DNA from: Saccopteryx bilineata
Lineage: Eukaryota; Chordata; Mammalia; Chiroptera; Emballonuridae
Assembly (NCBI RefSeq): GCF_036850765.1
Contig: NC_089490.1
Coordinates: 274,054,482-274,118,481, forward strand
Reading direction: 5' to 3'
DNA: 64,000 nucleotides
How positions within the stretch are numbered: the stretch's first letter is position 1; the number at the start of each line of letters is the position of its first letter. Shown here one piece after another: positions 1 to 11,908 of the stretch. The translations under genes and the position numbers were made by a program. Below the pieces are notes generated by a model. That model saw nothing but the letters and a program-made list of their open reading frames with translations. It did no database searches and was not told where the DNA came from.

Positions 1-1639
1 CCCAGCAGGCCCGGTAAATGCTAACCTGGTTAACACTCCGTGAGTCTTGTGCCTCTATGTCTCCTCTTCCTGAGCTGTGACCTGTGTGACAAGAAGCACA
101 TACGTGAAGCCCACACTTAGAATGTACGGACAGTATTTAACTGAATGTAAACAGACCCTTCTCTACCGCAGACTTTGCCACACTTGAACCACAGTAACAG
201 AAACAAGGGTGGGCACACAAACAATCAAAAATATCAGTGGGGTATGATAGAGGCCAGAAGACCAGGAATGAGGAAGGACGACAGACATGAGCCCGCATTG
301 TCAGCCGCGCCCGAGAACTAACCCTGGAAGAAACACAGGCATGGCACATGAGAACAAACAGAGTTGGGATAATATCAGTAAGATCACAGTCGGAGAAAAA
401 TAATCCCTTTCTTTGAAAGTTGTTTAACATAGGAATTTGAGGTTGACATAACCATTGGGAGTGATAAAGGAAAAAGTTTAGGAGACTTATCTCGGAACTT
501 GGGAAGACATTGTTTAAGCCTGAAGCACCAAAGAGGGTGGTCCTCAAGAGAATGATGGAAGCTGTTGGGGCTTAAAGGTTCTGTGGGAAGTTTCCAGTGA
601 CTCTTTGAAGTTGGTGGCCAAGGAAGCCCTGGAGAGCAGTGAATTGTGCAGTTGTCCACACTCAGGGCAGCCACTGCTAACAGAGAATAAAGGCATATCT
701 TTATTTTCCCACCTTTTAGACCTCATGGAAGTGTTTCCTGTTTGAAGAGAAAGCTGGGAAGTATTATTCTTACATTGCAGAGGAGCCCTTAAAAGGGATA
801 GTAACAATGCTCAGTAAAAACAAATGATCACATATAGTCTTCCATTTTGTCAAGTCAGCATCCATACACCCACTCTGTTCATATTTAACTTTTAAATAAA
901 AATACTACCATGTAACTATTACATGTGTGATTGAAGACATGCTCTCACTTTTTACAAAAAGCAGGCATGTGTCCCAAACGCTAATTAATCCATCTCCAAA
1001 GATGCTCTTTCTTGTTTTCTTTCCAGTCACAATTCCTCTTTGAAAACTACAATGAGCTCTTAACTCACATAAGATACAGTGGGATGGGATGGAAAAACAA
1101 TTAGTCAATATAAACACTGATATACATGTAGGCACAAAGGAAAGTAAGATTTCCCCCTGAGATTATTTACCTATTCATTCATTGGCTTATCGATTGTATT
1201 TCCCAGTGATATCCTCCAATCTCCTGTCTTCAAAGGCAGAGGCCTGTGTTTAGGAGTGCAGCAGAGATAAAAACTTTTGCTTAATTCCCGTTTTTCCTTC
1301 CCGTTTTTCCTTCACTATCCACCACTGTGTTTGTCACCTGCAAGCCTGGAGTCCAAATATTTAAAGTCTTTCTAGAATAAACCCTTGGGGCAAGGAAAAG
1401 CAGTGTGAGATAAGTTGATATGCTGATGATGGTGTCTTCTCTTCTCCACCTAGTGCCCAGTCTGTGGCCGTCACACCATCCCAGGTGCTTCAGGTCACAG
1501 AAGTGTTGATAGCTCATATGCCCTGATTTCTGATTCCCTTTGTTCCTAGGGGAATTACTGATTTTTATTTCTTTCCTATAGTTTTGAGTTTCATGAAGGA
1601 GAGGAAATAATCGACATGATCAATCTGTAGAGAACTAAG
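1..1639. other. Unassigned non-coding sequence, no gene seen
   Basis: No coding exon or repeat family is recognised here. Open frames on the minus strand show no domain or splice structure and look like chance frames. A small tandem duplication of a cccgtttttcctt unit lies near 1287-1312. The transposase relic that starts downstream on the minus strand may extend a little into the right edge, but I cannot align it below about 1640. Confidence 0.5.
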
Positions 1640-2280
1640 CACTATCAGATATTTGAGAAAAACCTCCACCTTGGGACAGAACAAAATAAGATAAAAACTG
1701 AAAGGAAATAAACCTGAGCAATGTCTTTTGTAGCTGTGCATGTTCTTCTGTGACACCAGTGAAGCCAGGAGTGGGTAGTTTCTTACAAGGTGAAATCTAA
1801 AACAATAAATCATTTTTTTATCCTCTTTTACATTAAAATCCACTGGTCTTTCTTACATTTTCAGTGAATGAATCTTTTACCCATTTATGATATTGTAACA
1901 TCCTTCACTGGTCATTTGGAAACATTTCCTTATTGAGTTTTGCAGATCTTCCAAACCTTGACACATTTCATTTTAAAATGTCAAAAATTTGCCTTTATTA
2001 ATAACACTACCAATCTCATCAGAAAAGTCTTTAAGTATTGAGAAACTGTCAAGCTCGTGCTTAAAAACTCACATGTTATCCTCAGTAACAAATACTGTCA
2101 GTTGTTTTCCTTGAAGTGTCAGGCTCACTTGATTTGTTTTTGAGAAAATGTCTACAAAATGTTTACCTAAGTCTGTATAATTATAGTCCGTCTGTCAGTT
2201 GTTGTTTCAATTAAATATGGTGTTCAATGAAGGACACGGCTAATTCAGCTTTTAGCCCAATCACAGAAGGGCATTTGCCA
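1640..2280 (-). pseudogene. Decayed hAT-family transposase relic
   Basis: Read on the minus strand, several blocks match the C-terminal half of hAT/ZBED-type transposases, each in a different frame. Around 2155-2080 the translation gives FVDIFSKTNQVSLTLQGK, the family signature with LN.L.L.LQGK spacing. Around 1930-1860 comes PNDQ, a stop, then MLQYHKWVKDSF, corresponding to the usual MLQ.H.WVK.PF block. Then MDFNVKE and, after another shift near 1770-1700, FTGVTEEHAQLQKTLLRF, which fits the FW...EEYP.L..KA dimerisation region. In-frame stops and frame changes show it is dead. The N-terminal BED finger and the catalytic core upstream are not recognisable. Family assignment is from motif order, not a search. 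The function in live elements is cut-and-paste transposition. Confidence 0.75.
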
Positions 2281-2900
2281 TGCTTCAGTGTGCAGCAGAA
2301 ATGCTTTATGGGGACTTCCCATGTCATCCCACAGGGTTCTGAAAAGCCAGGGCCTCACAGGTAGACTAACCCAAAACAATGGAGACAAGGCACTCCTGGG
2401 AAATGTGGCTCCCCTGCAAAGAAATTACACTCCCACATCAGTGTGGGTTTTCTCATTAGACGTTTTTCTTTAAGTGCTGCCGGCATACATTTTTACTGCA
2501 AGTATTAAGATATTTTAACTATGATTTTAGACAGTATTAAAATATTTATGAGAGTTTGGTATTTTTAAGATTTATACGATCTTACTGTTCAGGACTACTC
2601 TATTGTGTGTTCACCCTGTCAGGAATTTGAAGTGTTCAAAGATGTAATCTAATATAGTAAAGTCAAAATAAAGTTTAAATATTTTTGGATAATTTATTCA
2701 AATACTTAATCAACAATACTGATTGTCTTAAAGAAAGTTTTATCAATTTGTTTAATAAAATAATTAAAATATTGGTAGGGTAAATATCTTAAGACATAAA
2801 CTGAATTTAAAATATCAAGTTATAGAGTTTTCATATTAATATATTATTCATTACTCTAAAACCCAAATAAATACATCTATTTCTTTCTGGTCTCTCTATG

Positions 2901-2904
<4 letters not shown>
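2281..2904. other. AT-rich sequence without assigned feature
   Basis: No gene is seen. The left part (to about 2480) has normal composition and may be the upstream end of the hAT relic, but no transposase motif is readable. From about 2480 the sequence becomes strongly AT-rich. Confidence 0.4.

Positions 2905-2933
<29 letters not shown>
2905..2933. repeat. (AC)n microsatellite
   Basis: About 14 uninterrupted AC units lie in AT-rich sequence just upstream of the L1 relic. Confidence 0.95.
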
Positions 2934-2936
<3 letters not shown>

Positions 2937-4347
2937 ACACTTTCAATTTAGAATCATGAGCATTTGAGAGTATTATAATAATTGTGTGGAGCCTGTAAAT
3001 AAATAACATTTTAAGAATTAAATAAAAACAGAAAATAACATGAATATAAAAATATATTAAAACAAAAAGGATGTAATGTTTAGAAGTTTAAATACAGTAA
3101 GCAAAATATATAATAGATGAGTTGAGAACCAATATTTTCCTTAAGAATAAGAGAATTTATAAACTAAAAGATAGAATTAAGAAAATTACCAAGCTACACT
3201 AAAGAGATTAAAAGATGAAAAATAAGAAAGAAATTAGGAGAATAAGATAATAGTAGGAACAGATGCAACTTAGATCTACAATGAAGAAAACAGAAAGAAT
3301 AAAGAAAAGGCAACATTCAAAAAAGTAATGGTAAAGCATTTTGTTGAACTGATGGACAATGAGTTAAATCTGTCATCACTAGAATGGATCAAATGAAATT
3401 CATACCTAAACATCTCTTTAGGAAGCAGTAGAGCTCCATAAACAAGAGATTCTCAAAAGCATCCAAATAAAGAAGATAATTTATTCATAAAGCAATTATT
3501 TAGAATTATAGTACCAAAGCAATTACATCATCTAAAAAATAAGTAAACTCAACTATAAAAAACATAAAGACAATATTAAGCAAAAATTAAAGTAAAATAA
3601 TTAAAGGAACAATAAAACTCAAATCTATTTATTAGAAAACAGTTAAAGAAACAACCCTTTCCAAAACCCATTAAAAAATTGGTAAGGCAAAAATAAAATA
3701 TTAGATCTGAAAATTGGAATAATACAAACAACGTGTATAAATTATGAGACATTACAAAGAATTTTATGCTGATAAGTTAAAAAAATTTAAACAAATTTCT
3801 ATTAAAAAATTATAAAAGTTAAATGAAGAACCCCAGAAAAATTTAACAAACCTAAAACCATTAAAAAAATCAAATTATTAGGAAATTTCTATTTTCCTTT
3901 TGTCCCCCAAATAAAAGGGGTACAAATCGCTCTACAAATGGATTTACTAAAGTATCAAGAAATATATTATCTTTGCTCTATATATTCTTTCAGAGAACAA
4001 AGTAAGAAGGAAATCTCCATAACTTATTTGTAAGGTTAATATATCAATAACTTAAACTGTACTGGGAAAATATTAAGAAAAAAATTTCAGAATAATCTCA
4101 CTTGTCACCATAGGTACAAGATTATTAAATGAAATATTTACAGAGAAAATTCCTCAATGTACAAAAAACATACATCATTACCAAACAGTACTATAATTTA
4201 AACAAAGATTAATAGAATTTGTTGAATAAAGATTATTAAAAAAATCTCAATTTAGAATAATTATTTGGTAAATTTTAATCAACTCTCAATCCTCATAAAG
4301 AATTATATGACGTTTTAAATTTGAAATACTGTAGAAAGCATTTTCCA

Positions 4348-4693
4348 TCCTGGCCTGTTAGCTCAGGAGTTCAATGTCAGCCTGTCATGTAGAAGTCCTG
4401 GGTTCAATTCTCGATCAGGACACACAGGAGAAGCGACCATCTGCTTCTCCACCCCTCCCCCTTCTCTCTCTCTTTCTTTCTTATAGCCATGACTCCAATG
4501 GTTTAAGCAAGTTGGTCCCGGATGCTGAGGATGGCTCCATAGCTTCATCTCAGGTGCCGAGCAATAGAGCAGTGGCCCCAGAAGGGCAGAGCATAGCCCT
4601 GTAGGGGACTTGCCAGGTGGGTCCCCATTGGGGCATATGTGGCAGTCTGTCTGTCTACCTCCCTGTCTCTCACTTAAAAAAAATTAAGAAAAA
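4348..4693 (+). mobile_element. tRNA-derived SINE, diverged older copy (long type)
   Basis: The SINE starts cctggcctgttagctcagg, has a B-box-like ggttcaattct, then the family body (cttctccacccctccccc, gatgctgaggatggctcc, gggcagagcatagccc) and an A-rich tail. Possible imperfect target duplications are aaagcattttcc before and aaggcatttttc after. It is more diverged than the neighbour at 4848, so it probably inserted earlier into the L1 relic. Overlapping frames on both strands are SINE artefacts. Confidence 0.85.
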
Positions 4694-4847
4694 TAAGGCA
4701 TTTTTCTTAACATAAATAATGTCAGGTATAACTTTTTCTATTCTATTGTACTTTGTGCTGAAGATCCCAATCAAGCGGAAAGTCAGGAAATAATTTATAA
4801 AGATTACAAAGAAAGAAACACACTGATTATATAAAAGTCTATATACT

Positions 4848-5229
4848 GCCCTGGCCGGTTGGCTCAGCGGTAGAGCGTCGGCCTAGCGTGCGGGGGACCC
4901 AGGTTCGATTCCCGGCCAGGGCACATAGGAGAAGCGCCCATTTGCTTCTCCACCCCCCCTTCCTCTCTGTCTCTCTCTTCCCCTCCTGCAGCCAAGGCCC
5001 TATTGGAGCAAAGATGGCCCGGGCGCTGGGGATGGCTCCTTGGCCTCTGCCCCAGGCGCTAGAGTGGCTCTGGTTGCAACAGAGCGACGCCCCGGAGGGG
5101 CAGAGCATAGCCCCCTGGTGGGCAGAGCGTCGCCCCTGGTGGGCGTGCCGGGTGGATCCCGGTCGGACGCATGCAAGAGTCTGTCTGACTGTCTCTCCCC
5201 GTTTCCAGCTTCAGAAAAATACAAAAAAA
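4848..5229 (+). mobile_element. Bat tRNA-derived SINE, well-preserved long-type copy
   Basis: This is the clearest SINE of the window. It has a tRNA-like head with A box tggctcagcgg (4860-4870) and B box ggttcgattcc (4902-4912), a pyrimidine-rich block, a GC-rich body and an oligo-A tail. Target-site duplication aaaagtctatata occurs at 4833-4845 and again at 5230-5242. The body carries an extra 'gcagagcgtcgcccctggtgg' type unit relative to other copies here, a subfamily mark. Transcription would be by Pol III and mobilisation by L1 machinery in trans (established for tRNA SINEs). Open frames across it on both strands are not genes. Confidence 0.95.
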
Positions 5230-5882
5230 AAAAGTCTATATAATGTACATCTATACACACATTCACATATGTATATGCACAAATACATTATGGTAAATAG
5301 TACTAAATATAATATAATAATAGTATAATATAATAATGCATAGTATAATATATAAGTATATTAAAAGTATTGTGAAACAGTGGTAGTTTTGAAATTTAAT
5401 AGAATAAAACAAGATCTCATTTACAGTAAAAATAAAAACTATTCAGCTATTTAGAAAGATAGCCTACAAAATATGTTAGCAAAAGACATAAAAATAGGCA
5501 CAAATAAAATGAGAACTCTATCACACTTACTATTTATGGGAAGAAAAGCTGTTAAGTTTTGTCCAATTGTTATATAAATGCAGTCAATCTCTAATTTTTT
5601 TTATTTCATACCATTCAATAAAATTAGATGAAAATTGACAGGTTGATCATTATAGACCTATAAAAAAATAAAGCAACAAAGTAAGCCAAGAGAAGCATTT
5701 TCACCTAATCAGAATGCAGGGGGTAAATTATGTTTGTGTATAGATGCATATATTTGTACATGTGACAAAGCAGTGATGCTTTTTCACACAACAAGGAAAA
5801 ATAATACAATAACTTTGGATAACAGTTTGGTTTTCCTCAAAAGTTAAATATGCTCCTTTTATAACATTAGCTATCCAATTCC

Positions 5883-5884
<2 letters not shown>

Positions 5885-5924
<40 letters not shown>
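5885..5924. repeat. (TA)n microsatellite
   Basis: About 20 uninterrupted TA units inside the L1 relic's 3' region. Confidence 0.95.
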
Positions 5925-5927
<3 letters not shown>

Positions 5928-6327
5928 TCTACAGAAGTAAAAGCATATGTCCACCAAACACACACCCATTAATATTCATAATAGCTTCATTAGCAATAGC
6001 CAAGAACTAGAAACAACTCAAATGAGTAAGAGTAAGAGTACGTATTGTATGATTTGCATTCTATACATTTCTATAAAATGCAATCTCAGCTGTAGTGATA
6101 GAAAGCAGATCAGTAGTTGATCAAGGAAGAGACACAAGGGGGCATGAGAGAGAGGTTAGGATAAAAGTTTTGGGATGTCAAATAAATTTAATATCTTGAC
6201 TATGGTGATGGTTTTATTGGTAAGCATTTAGATGTCAAAATGCATAAAATGGAACACTTTTAGTATGTATAGCCAATTACATATTAAATATACCTCAATA
6301 AAGAGGATTTTAAAAAGAAAGTCCTAC

Positions 6328-6663
6328 TGGGGCTGTGGGGCATTTGTGTTAGGTTTGCTCGCTGGTTTACAGGCTGCAAGCCCTTCGCCTGATTGGTACG
6401 TGAGTGTGTGGCTATGCCACGTGTGTATGGCCTATGTAAGGTTATGGGTGCTTGTGCTCATGGGGCAATTGAGCATGGCAGATTACTAGCCTGTGTGCTT
6501 GCCTGTTTCTTCGCCTAAGAGGCAGTTTCCCCTGCCTGTGTGCTCAACTGCCTTTGTAAGACTTTATTAAATGGAGTTGCCCAATGCTTTCTGGCTCCAC
6601 AGTTTCTTTACTGTCTGCCCAAATCCAATGTGAACCTGCCGGGCCTCGGCCACTGGCATTACA
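6328..6663 (+). mobile_element. LTR-like block, possible solo LTR
   Basis: The block begins TGGGGCTGTGGGGC and ends GGCATTACA. It contains an attaaa poly(A) signal (6566-6571), followed by a GC-richer U5-like stretch ending gggcctcggccactgg. Length (about 335 bp), TG...CA ends and late poly(A) signal fit an endogenous retroviral solo LTR. It directly abuts the A-rich end of the L1 relic. I do not see a convincing target duplication (left ...gtcctac, right aggacc), and no internal viral genes are present. The family is not identified. Confidence 0.5.
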
Positions 6664-6972
6664 AGGACCATCACATCAATGAGTTTACTATGCATTTCAG
6701 CTTCCATATTTAAACAGACACACACCTTTAATTCCCTCCAGCATGTACATCTGTAGGAGGCTGCTGCATCAGTGTTTTTGACTCAATCGCATTTTTTTTT
6801 CTGACTGGCAAAGTGGAGCCCACCACCAAGCGATGTTTCCATAGGCACAGCCAACACTGGTGAAGCCCACCCTTGATGTGGAGATGGGGGGTGGGATCTG
6901 GGGCACCAGCACATTTTACATAAGCAAGTATCAGAGTCCTGTGCCTGTTACTTATATTTGTGTGTGTGCATG
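6664..6972. other. Unassigned sequence between LTR-like block and microsatellite
   Basis: No gene or known repeat recognised. Confidence 0.4.

Positions 6973-6973
<1 letters not shown>

Positions 6974-7059
<86 letters not shown>
6974..7059. repeat. Compound (CT)n(TG)n microsatellite
   Basis: About 25 CT units are followed directly by about 17 TG units. Long open frames on both strands here come from the repeat itself. Confidence 0.97.
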
Positions 7060-7061
<2 letters not shown>

Positions 7062-7199
7062 ATTTGAGGAGCAAAGGGAAAGGTGCTGGCAATAGTGAGA
7101 TTTCGATCTCAGGAGAAATCTAGGGCAGCATTTTCTCAGAGTGGGCGTGTGGTGACAAAGCAGGTCTCCTTCAGGAAACTGCAAAGAAGACATAAAATG

Positions 7200-8060
7200 C
7201 TTGTGTGCAGAGTACTGTTTTCAGTTCTTTGAGCTTCATTCAAAACTCAAATCACCTTTATCTTTGTGTGAATGCTTCTGCCTTGGCATCCGTTTCCACG
7301 GTGGGTGGTCGGCTGCCGGACTCCGTCTTCTCCCCCTGTAGACACTGCCATGGCCGGAGTCCAGCTGCTGCACTCAGCGATAACCTTGCAGCACCTGGAG
7401 CTTTCTTGTTTCGAAACGCCAGCTCCTTCTGTGGGCTGGGCATGTCACTGTTTCGTGACACTATGGTGAGGTCCGAGAAATCCTATTCTTAGTTGACAGC
7501 GCAGGTACTGAGATTAACTGAGAAAGGAAGTATGAGTATGTGTGAATGTGGGATTACCTCCCCTGTACTCAGGTCCAGATGTGGGTATGAGAGTTATGAC
7601 AGACTCTTCATGAGAAGGATGTTCAAACAGTCTGAATTGCAGTGCCCTCATCTTTAAAACTGTGGCCGCTGGTGCCCTGGCATTGCGGAATGCTCTGGAG
7701 GGGCTTCCTGTAGGTGAAAGATTCTGCACAGCACCCAGGGAACTTCTGATTCACAAGGAGTGTTAGTTGCCTGCTTCATAATCAGCGTTACCATCTGACT
7801 GCTAGAGTAGAAGGTATTTACTTAACAGTAATTAAGAGGAAAAACTGATTTTTATAGGTTACCGATGTTCAGGAAAATTTGATTCACTCACAGGCAGCTG
7901 CCCCACAAGATACCAGTGCAAATGTTGTCTTCTACTGCCACCCACTGGCCGTGTCTGGGGAGCGGCGCGCTGCGCGGCTGCGTGAAGACCGGACCTCTCA
8001 ACCACATTCGCTCCCACGGCGTTCAATCCCCCACTGGTGACTGTGAAATTCATGGAGCTC
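7200..8060. other. Locally GC/CpG-richer unique stretch
   Basis: Composition differs from the AT-rich surroundings. One patch lies at 7290-7480, and a short CpG cluster at about 7940-8025 contains gagcggcgcgctgcgcgg. No splice-bounded exon, domain or promoter element can be supported. The short frames covering it have no recognisable similarity. It may be an ancient repeat, a regulatory patch or a decayed gene fragment. Confidence 0.35.
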
Positions 8061-9990
8061 ACAGAGAGGAAAACGATTTCTTTAAAAAGACGTAATGGTT
8101 CTTAAAGTCTCTGGAGAGGGACCCAGTTAGTCGTGCAATGCTTAAACAGACAAGAAAAAGAAATGACACATTTCAGAAGATATGTTTTAATTAAACCCCT
8201 GAGCAGTGGTGAGTTAACCAGCTTTTCCCTCCTTCTATGCATCAAGAAGAGTAAGCGTAAATCAATGTGTTACAAGGAAATACTAAACCACAAGAATATT
8301 GTAGAATTAGTTTTTTCTTCAATTATCGTGGAGAAATTTTCATTTTATCATGTTAGTTCCACTTTCCCCATTGAAATATAGGCATATCATGCCACTCAAA
8401 GGAGAATTTAAAAAGAAAAGATACACTAGGAAGAGCCCTCCAAAATATTCTGAAATGCCCAATAAACCAAAGCAATTGCTCTTTAATAGGCCATGGAAAA
8501 TGTTGCAATTATTACCCAGTGAACCACATAAATTCTTTCAAGTTACATTTTAACTGTAGAGTTTCATTTCCATCCCTTTTCAATATAGAAGGGAAACAAA
8601 CCCAATCTAATGTTTAGTTTAAATTGAAAAGGAAAAAATGCTCCCCTTGGTTCAGCTCCCTCCTATAACTGCATTGGTGAAAGAATCGAACTTTTAAACA
8701 CAACCTATGTGTACCTTGTTCCAAAATATGAATTTAGAAAGCTCTAAACCTTATTTTCGTATTTTGTATTTAAAGCTGCAGCTCTGATGAGTTAAATGTC
8801 TTATCCAGTCAGAATATACAGCTGGTTAGCCATAGGACTGGAGAAGGGGATGCTTTCTCTGGGTTCTCAGTCGAGTGGTCTTTTCCCCTTCACTACACTC
8901 CTCTCAACTGAGAATTAATATTTATGTGGTCATATGCATGAGCATATTGTAATATGTACTAAGATAAAGCATATACTTTATTGGAATTTTGGAGAAAATT
9001 GATCTGTTGAAATCAAAAGCAAATAAAATATTTTGAATTGTAAATTTAGTTCTAGGTTTATATAGTCTTTTTTTTCCCCATCGCTATAGAAATGATATTT
9101 TTATAAAATATTTGAAAATGCTATTGACTTCTTGTTTCTGTCTAATAGACTTCGAAGTTCTGTGGGTTAGCAGTGTACTAACAAAAGGAATTACAGATAT
9201 CTATAGGAAAACCAGAATAATGTACATGAAGATGAATCATTGTTTAATTCTTATCCTCATGATCATAGATCTGTTCATTATAATGTTATTCAGTAGACAA
9301 AAAATATTCATAGTATAAAAAATATAATAGAAGCAATGTATAATTTTATTACTGCATATATTCAGACAAACCATAATTACAATTTTGGAATACTTTCCTG
9401 AGTCAGTGTCTCTCTTTCTTTTTTTGCTCATATTTCTTTCTCTCTCCATACTGTCTATATTGCTTTTCTCATAGTAAATGAGGTAAATTCATGGTGACTT
9501 CTGAAAACTTTCTTATTCCAGGATTTTCCTGCCTTCATATAGGACCAACAAAAGTAAACAGACACAATTTTCAAACAAAAGAGCTTTGAACAAGGTCAGC
9601 CTGTCAATTTGAAGGTTCTGGGATTCTCTGGGGCTCTTTATTTGAGACCAATAATTCCAAGGGCAAGAGAGACCTTTATGTGGGAAAGGTGTGTGTGTGC
9701 CTGCATGCCTGTGTTGGGGAGAGTTCAGACCCCAGGAGTCAGTATTTACTGTAGTTGGCTCTCTGCATTTTACTCTTTAGTTTGCACAATGTTTTATATA
9801 AATAATGAATTTGTTAATCTTTTATTTATTCTTTTCTGAAAATACTGACATGGACTGTTTTTGATTATGGTATCCTTTTTAAAGTTCAGAAATGTAAAAT
9901 TTTCTTGACCAAGCTATCAAATTATGTTCACAGATATCTTTCTCTAGCTTTTATGAGTAGCAATCTCATCCTGACTCTGGTATCTTATTT
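8061..9990. other. AT-rich non-coding sequence
   Basis: No gene is seen. A weak MIR-like stretch (gttaaatgtcttatccagtc... acagctggttag, about 8790-8840) is too diverged to call on its own. The remaining frames are short and lack domains. Confidence 0.4.
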
Positions 9991-9999
9991 ATATTTATT

Positions 10000-11560
10000 C
10001 ATCTGGTCTTTGTGATTGCTTTATAATTTTATTAAATATATATTCTAGCTGAAATTTATTTTGGAACACAATGAAAATTAATCTCAATTTATTTTTTCTA
10101 AGTAGTTAATCTGCTTTCCAATCCATTTTTTTAAGAAAATTATAAAACATAAAATCAATTTAAAATAGTTAAATTGGTAAGAAAATATTTTTTGTTTTAT
10201 TCCACTAATTCTTTCTGTTCCATCTACTGCCATTTCTTATGTCAGTTACATGCTATCTAATAACTAACACAAAGCAAGAGCTATTGACCCTTATTTTTAA
10301 ATATTATTTTCTGAATGGTTTATAGATGTCTTGTATAATCACATTTGAATAGGCACTGATAAAAAGGGATTATAATTGCTATTAAACTTCAATTTTAAAT
10401 ATTAAAAAACTGTTTGTATACAAATCTGTATAACATTTTGAAGAATATTTTTAATATTTTAAAGCATATCATGTCTTTTTATTTAAACCATACTTAGCTT
10501 TCAGATAAGATTTAAAATTTTCTTTATATTGGCTTAATTCATTTTTTACTAAATATATTTGTAGATGTTTTCTACTTTTGTAGCTATTACAAATGGGATT
10601 TTAGCAAATATTTTAATTGTATAAATGCTCATAATTAGTATTAAAGAACACTCTTAATTTTGTATGCTTATTTTGTATAATAGAAAATCTGATTGAGTTT
10701 TAAATTATTGTAAATTATGTTTAGGTTTTTTTTGTAGTTTTTCAGTGGGAATCTCAGAGTACCTGCAAATACTGACATGTTATTTTCATCTCTGGAAATT
10801 AATAATCATTTTTGTTGTTGTTCTATATGATTATCCAAGCAATTAGAAAAATGATAGAGAGGAGTCAACATCCTCATTTTTACTTTAATAAATATAGTAG
10901 TAATAACTCTAACTGAATTCTAAGTAAGATGTTGGTTCTTTGCCTAAACAAACATTATTATAATGTTAAGGGACTTTTCACTTCCAGTTTTCTAAGTGAT
11001 TTTCATTTTTCTATCTGCTTGTTTTAACCATGAGGAAATATTAAGTATGATCAAATATATTTTTGAGCTCTACTGAAATTGTAACATATGGATATGTCAG
11101 TCAGACGAATGGGGTTTTGGATATTCTCTGATGTCACATGGCCAGTACCATATCAGAAGAGTCTTCTTTTCTTCTTTATGTATGTGGGTTTTAATCTATT
11201 GTCTTTACCTTGTAAGTGTTCTAATTTATGTTGTGTTATTATTTATATTCTACTTTGTTTTCTTTCTGCAGCTGGCATCATTACATCCATCCTAAGTGTG
11301 TGTTTTATAGTTTGACATATTCTTTAGTGGAAATTCTTAGTATGTTTTATTTAATTCATTTCTGTTTAATTTTTATAATAAAAAGGACTGTAAGTTTGTC
11401 TCTGAATACAAATACTAATTAGTTATTAACTAATGTTAAATAACTGTTATCAAATAATATTATCCACATCTTAGTACAACTTTTTTTGTAAATTTTTTTT
11501 TCTGCTTTAGATGTTATTAATCATGTCATACAAGTTTTAGAAAATGGAAAATTAGGGGAT
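10000..11560 (-). mobile_element. Very degenerate L1 ORF2 relic
   Basis: The plus strand here reads like the complement of L1 ORF2. Examples are tagctattacaaatgggatttt with a later tagtattaaagaacactc (10580-10660), and ggagtcaacatcctcat followed by the degenerate complement of the reverse-transcriptase region (10860-11080). Identity is low, the edges are uncertain and no frame survives. Confidence 0.5.
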
Positions 11561-11908
11561 TTCAAGATTTGGTTTATCAAAGTTTCAGAAATAATATTCT
11601 CATTTTGATTCTGTGTTGGTGCATAACAAATTAAGTAACCTCACCACAAGATGGTTATTATATGCATTGGCTGAGGTCAGTTGGATGGTTTTCTGCTCCC
11701 TGTGATGTCATCAGGAGTTAGCTTTCAGAAAAACCATTTAGCAACATCATGTATGTATCTATATTCTCTACCTCACTACAAAATTACTTCAAAAATTTCT
11801 AGAAAAAATTTTCACATGAAGACCAGGGAATATGTACACAAATGTACATAGAAACAAATAATAAAAACAGCTAGAAACAGCACAATGTGAATTAAGAAGA
11901 ACGGGTGA

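Larger units (their letters stand above)
2990..6315 (+). mobile_element. Old L1M-type LINE relic, interrupted by two SINEs
   Basis: This is a degenerate LINE-1 in plus orientation. The ORF1 region is suggested around 3380-3500 and ORF2 blocks around 3700-4330. The diagnostic part is the 3' end at about 5930-6315. It holds the relic of the segment for tissue-independent L1 ORF2 C-terminal text (aaaagcatatgtccacc, then ttcataatagc and a degenerate aactagaaacaactcaaatg). It continues with agaaagcagatcagtagttg and tatacctcaataaag before an A-rich end. Stops and indels are everywhere, so nothing is coding. SINEs sit at 4348-4693 and 4848-5229, and a (TA)n run lies at 5885-5924. Without the SINEs the LINE is roughly 2.6 kb. 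Subfamily assignment (L1MB/MC-like) is from memory. Confidence 0.65.

Noticed and set aside
137..547. 136-codon minus-strand frame
   Set aside because: Composition and context look random; no domain, start context or homology that I can recognise.
4848..4920. tRNA gene at a SINE head
   Set aside because: A and B boxes are present, but the sequence continues as a SINE with body, tail and TSD and does not form a mature tRNA cloverleaf ending.
4888..5328. 146-codon open frame on the plus strand
   Set aside because: It lies across a tRNA-derived SINE with a perfect TSD; frames of this kind recur in every sister SINE copy.
6860..7193. Open frames on both strands with Ser/Leu, Cys/Val and Arg/Glu repeats
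   Set aside because: Direct translation of the (CT)n(TG)n microsatellite.
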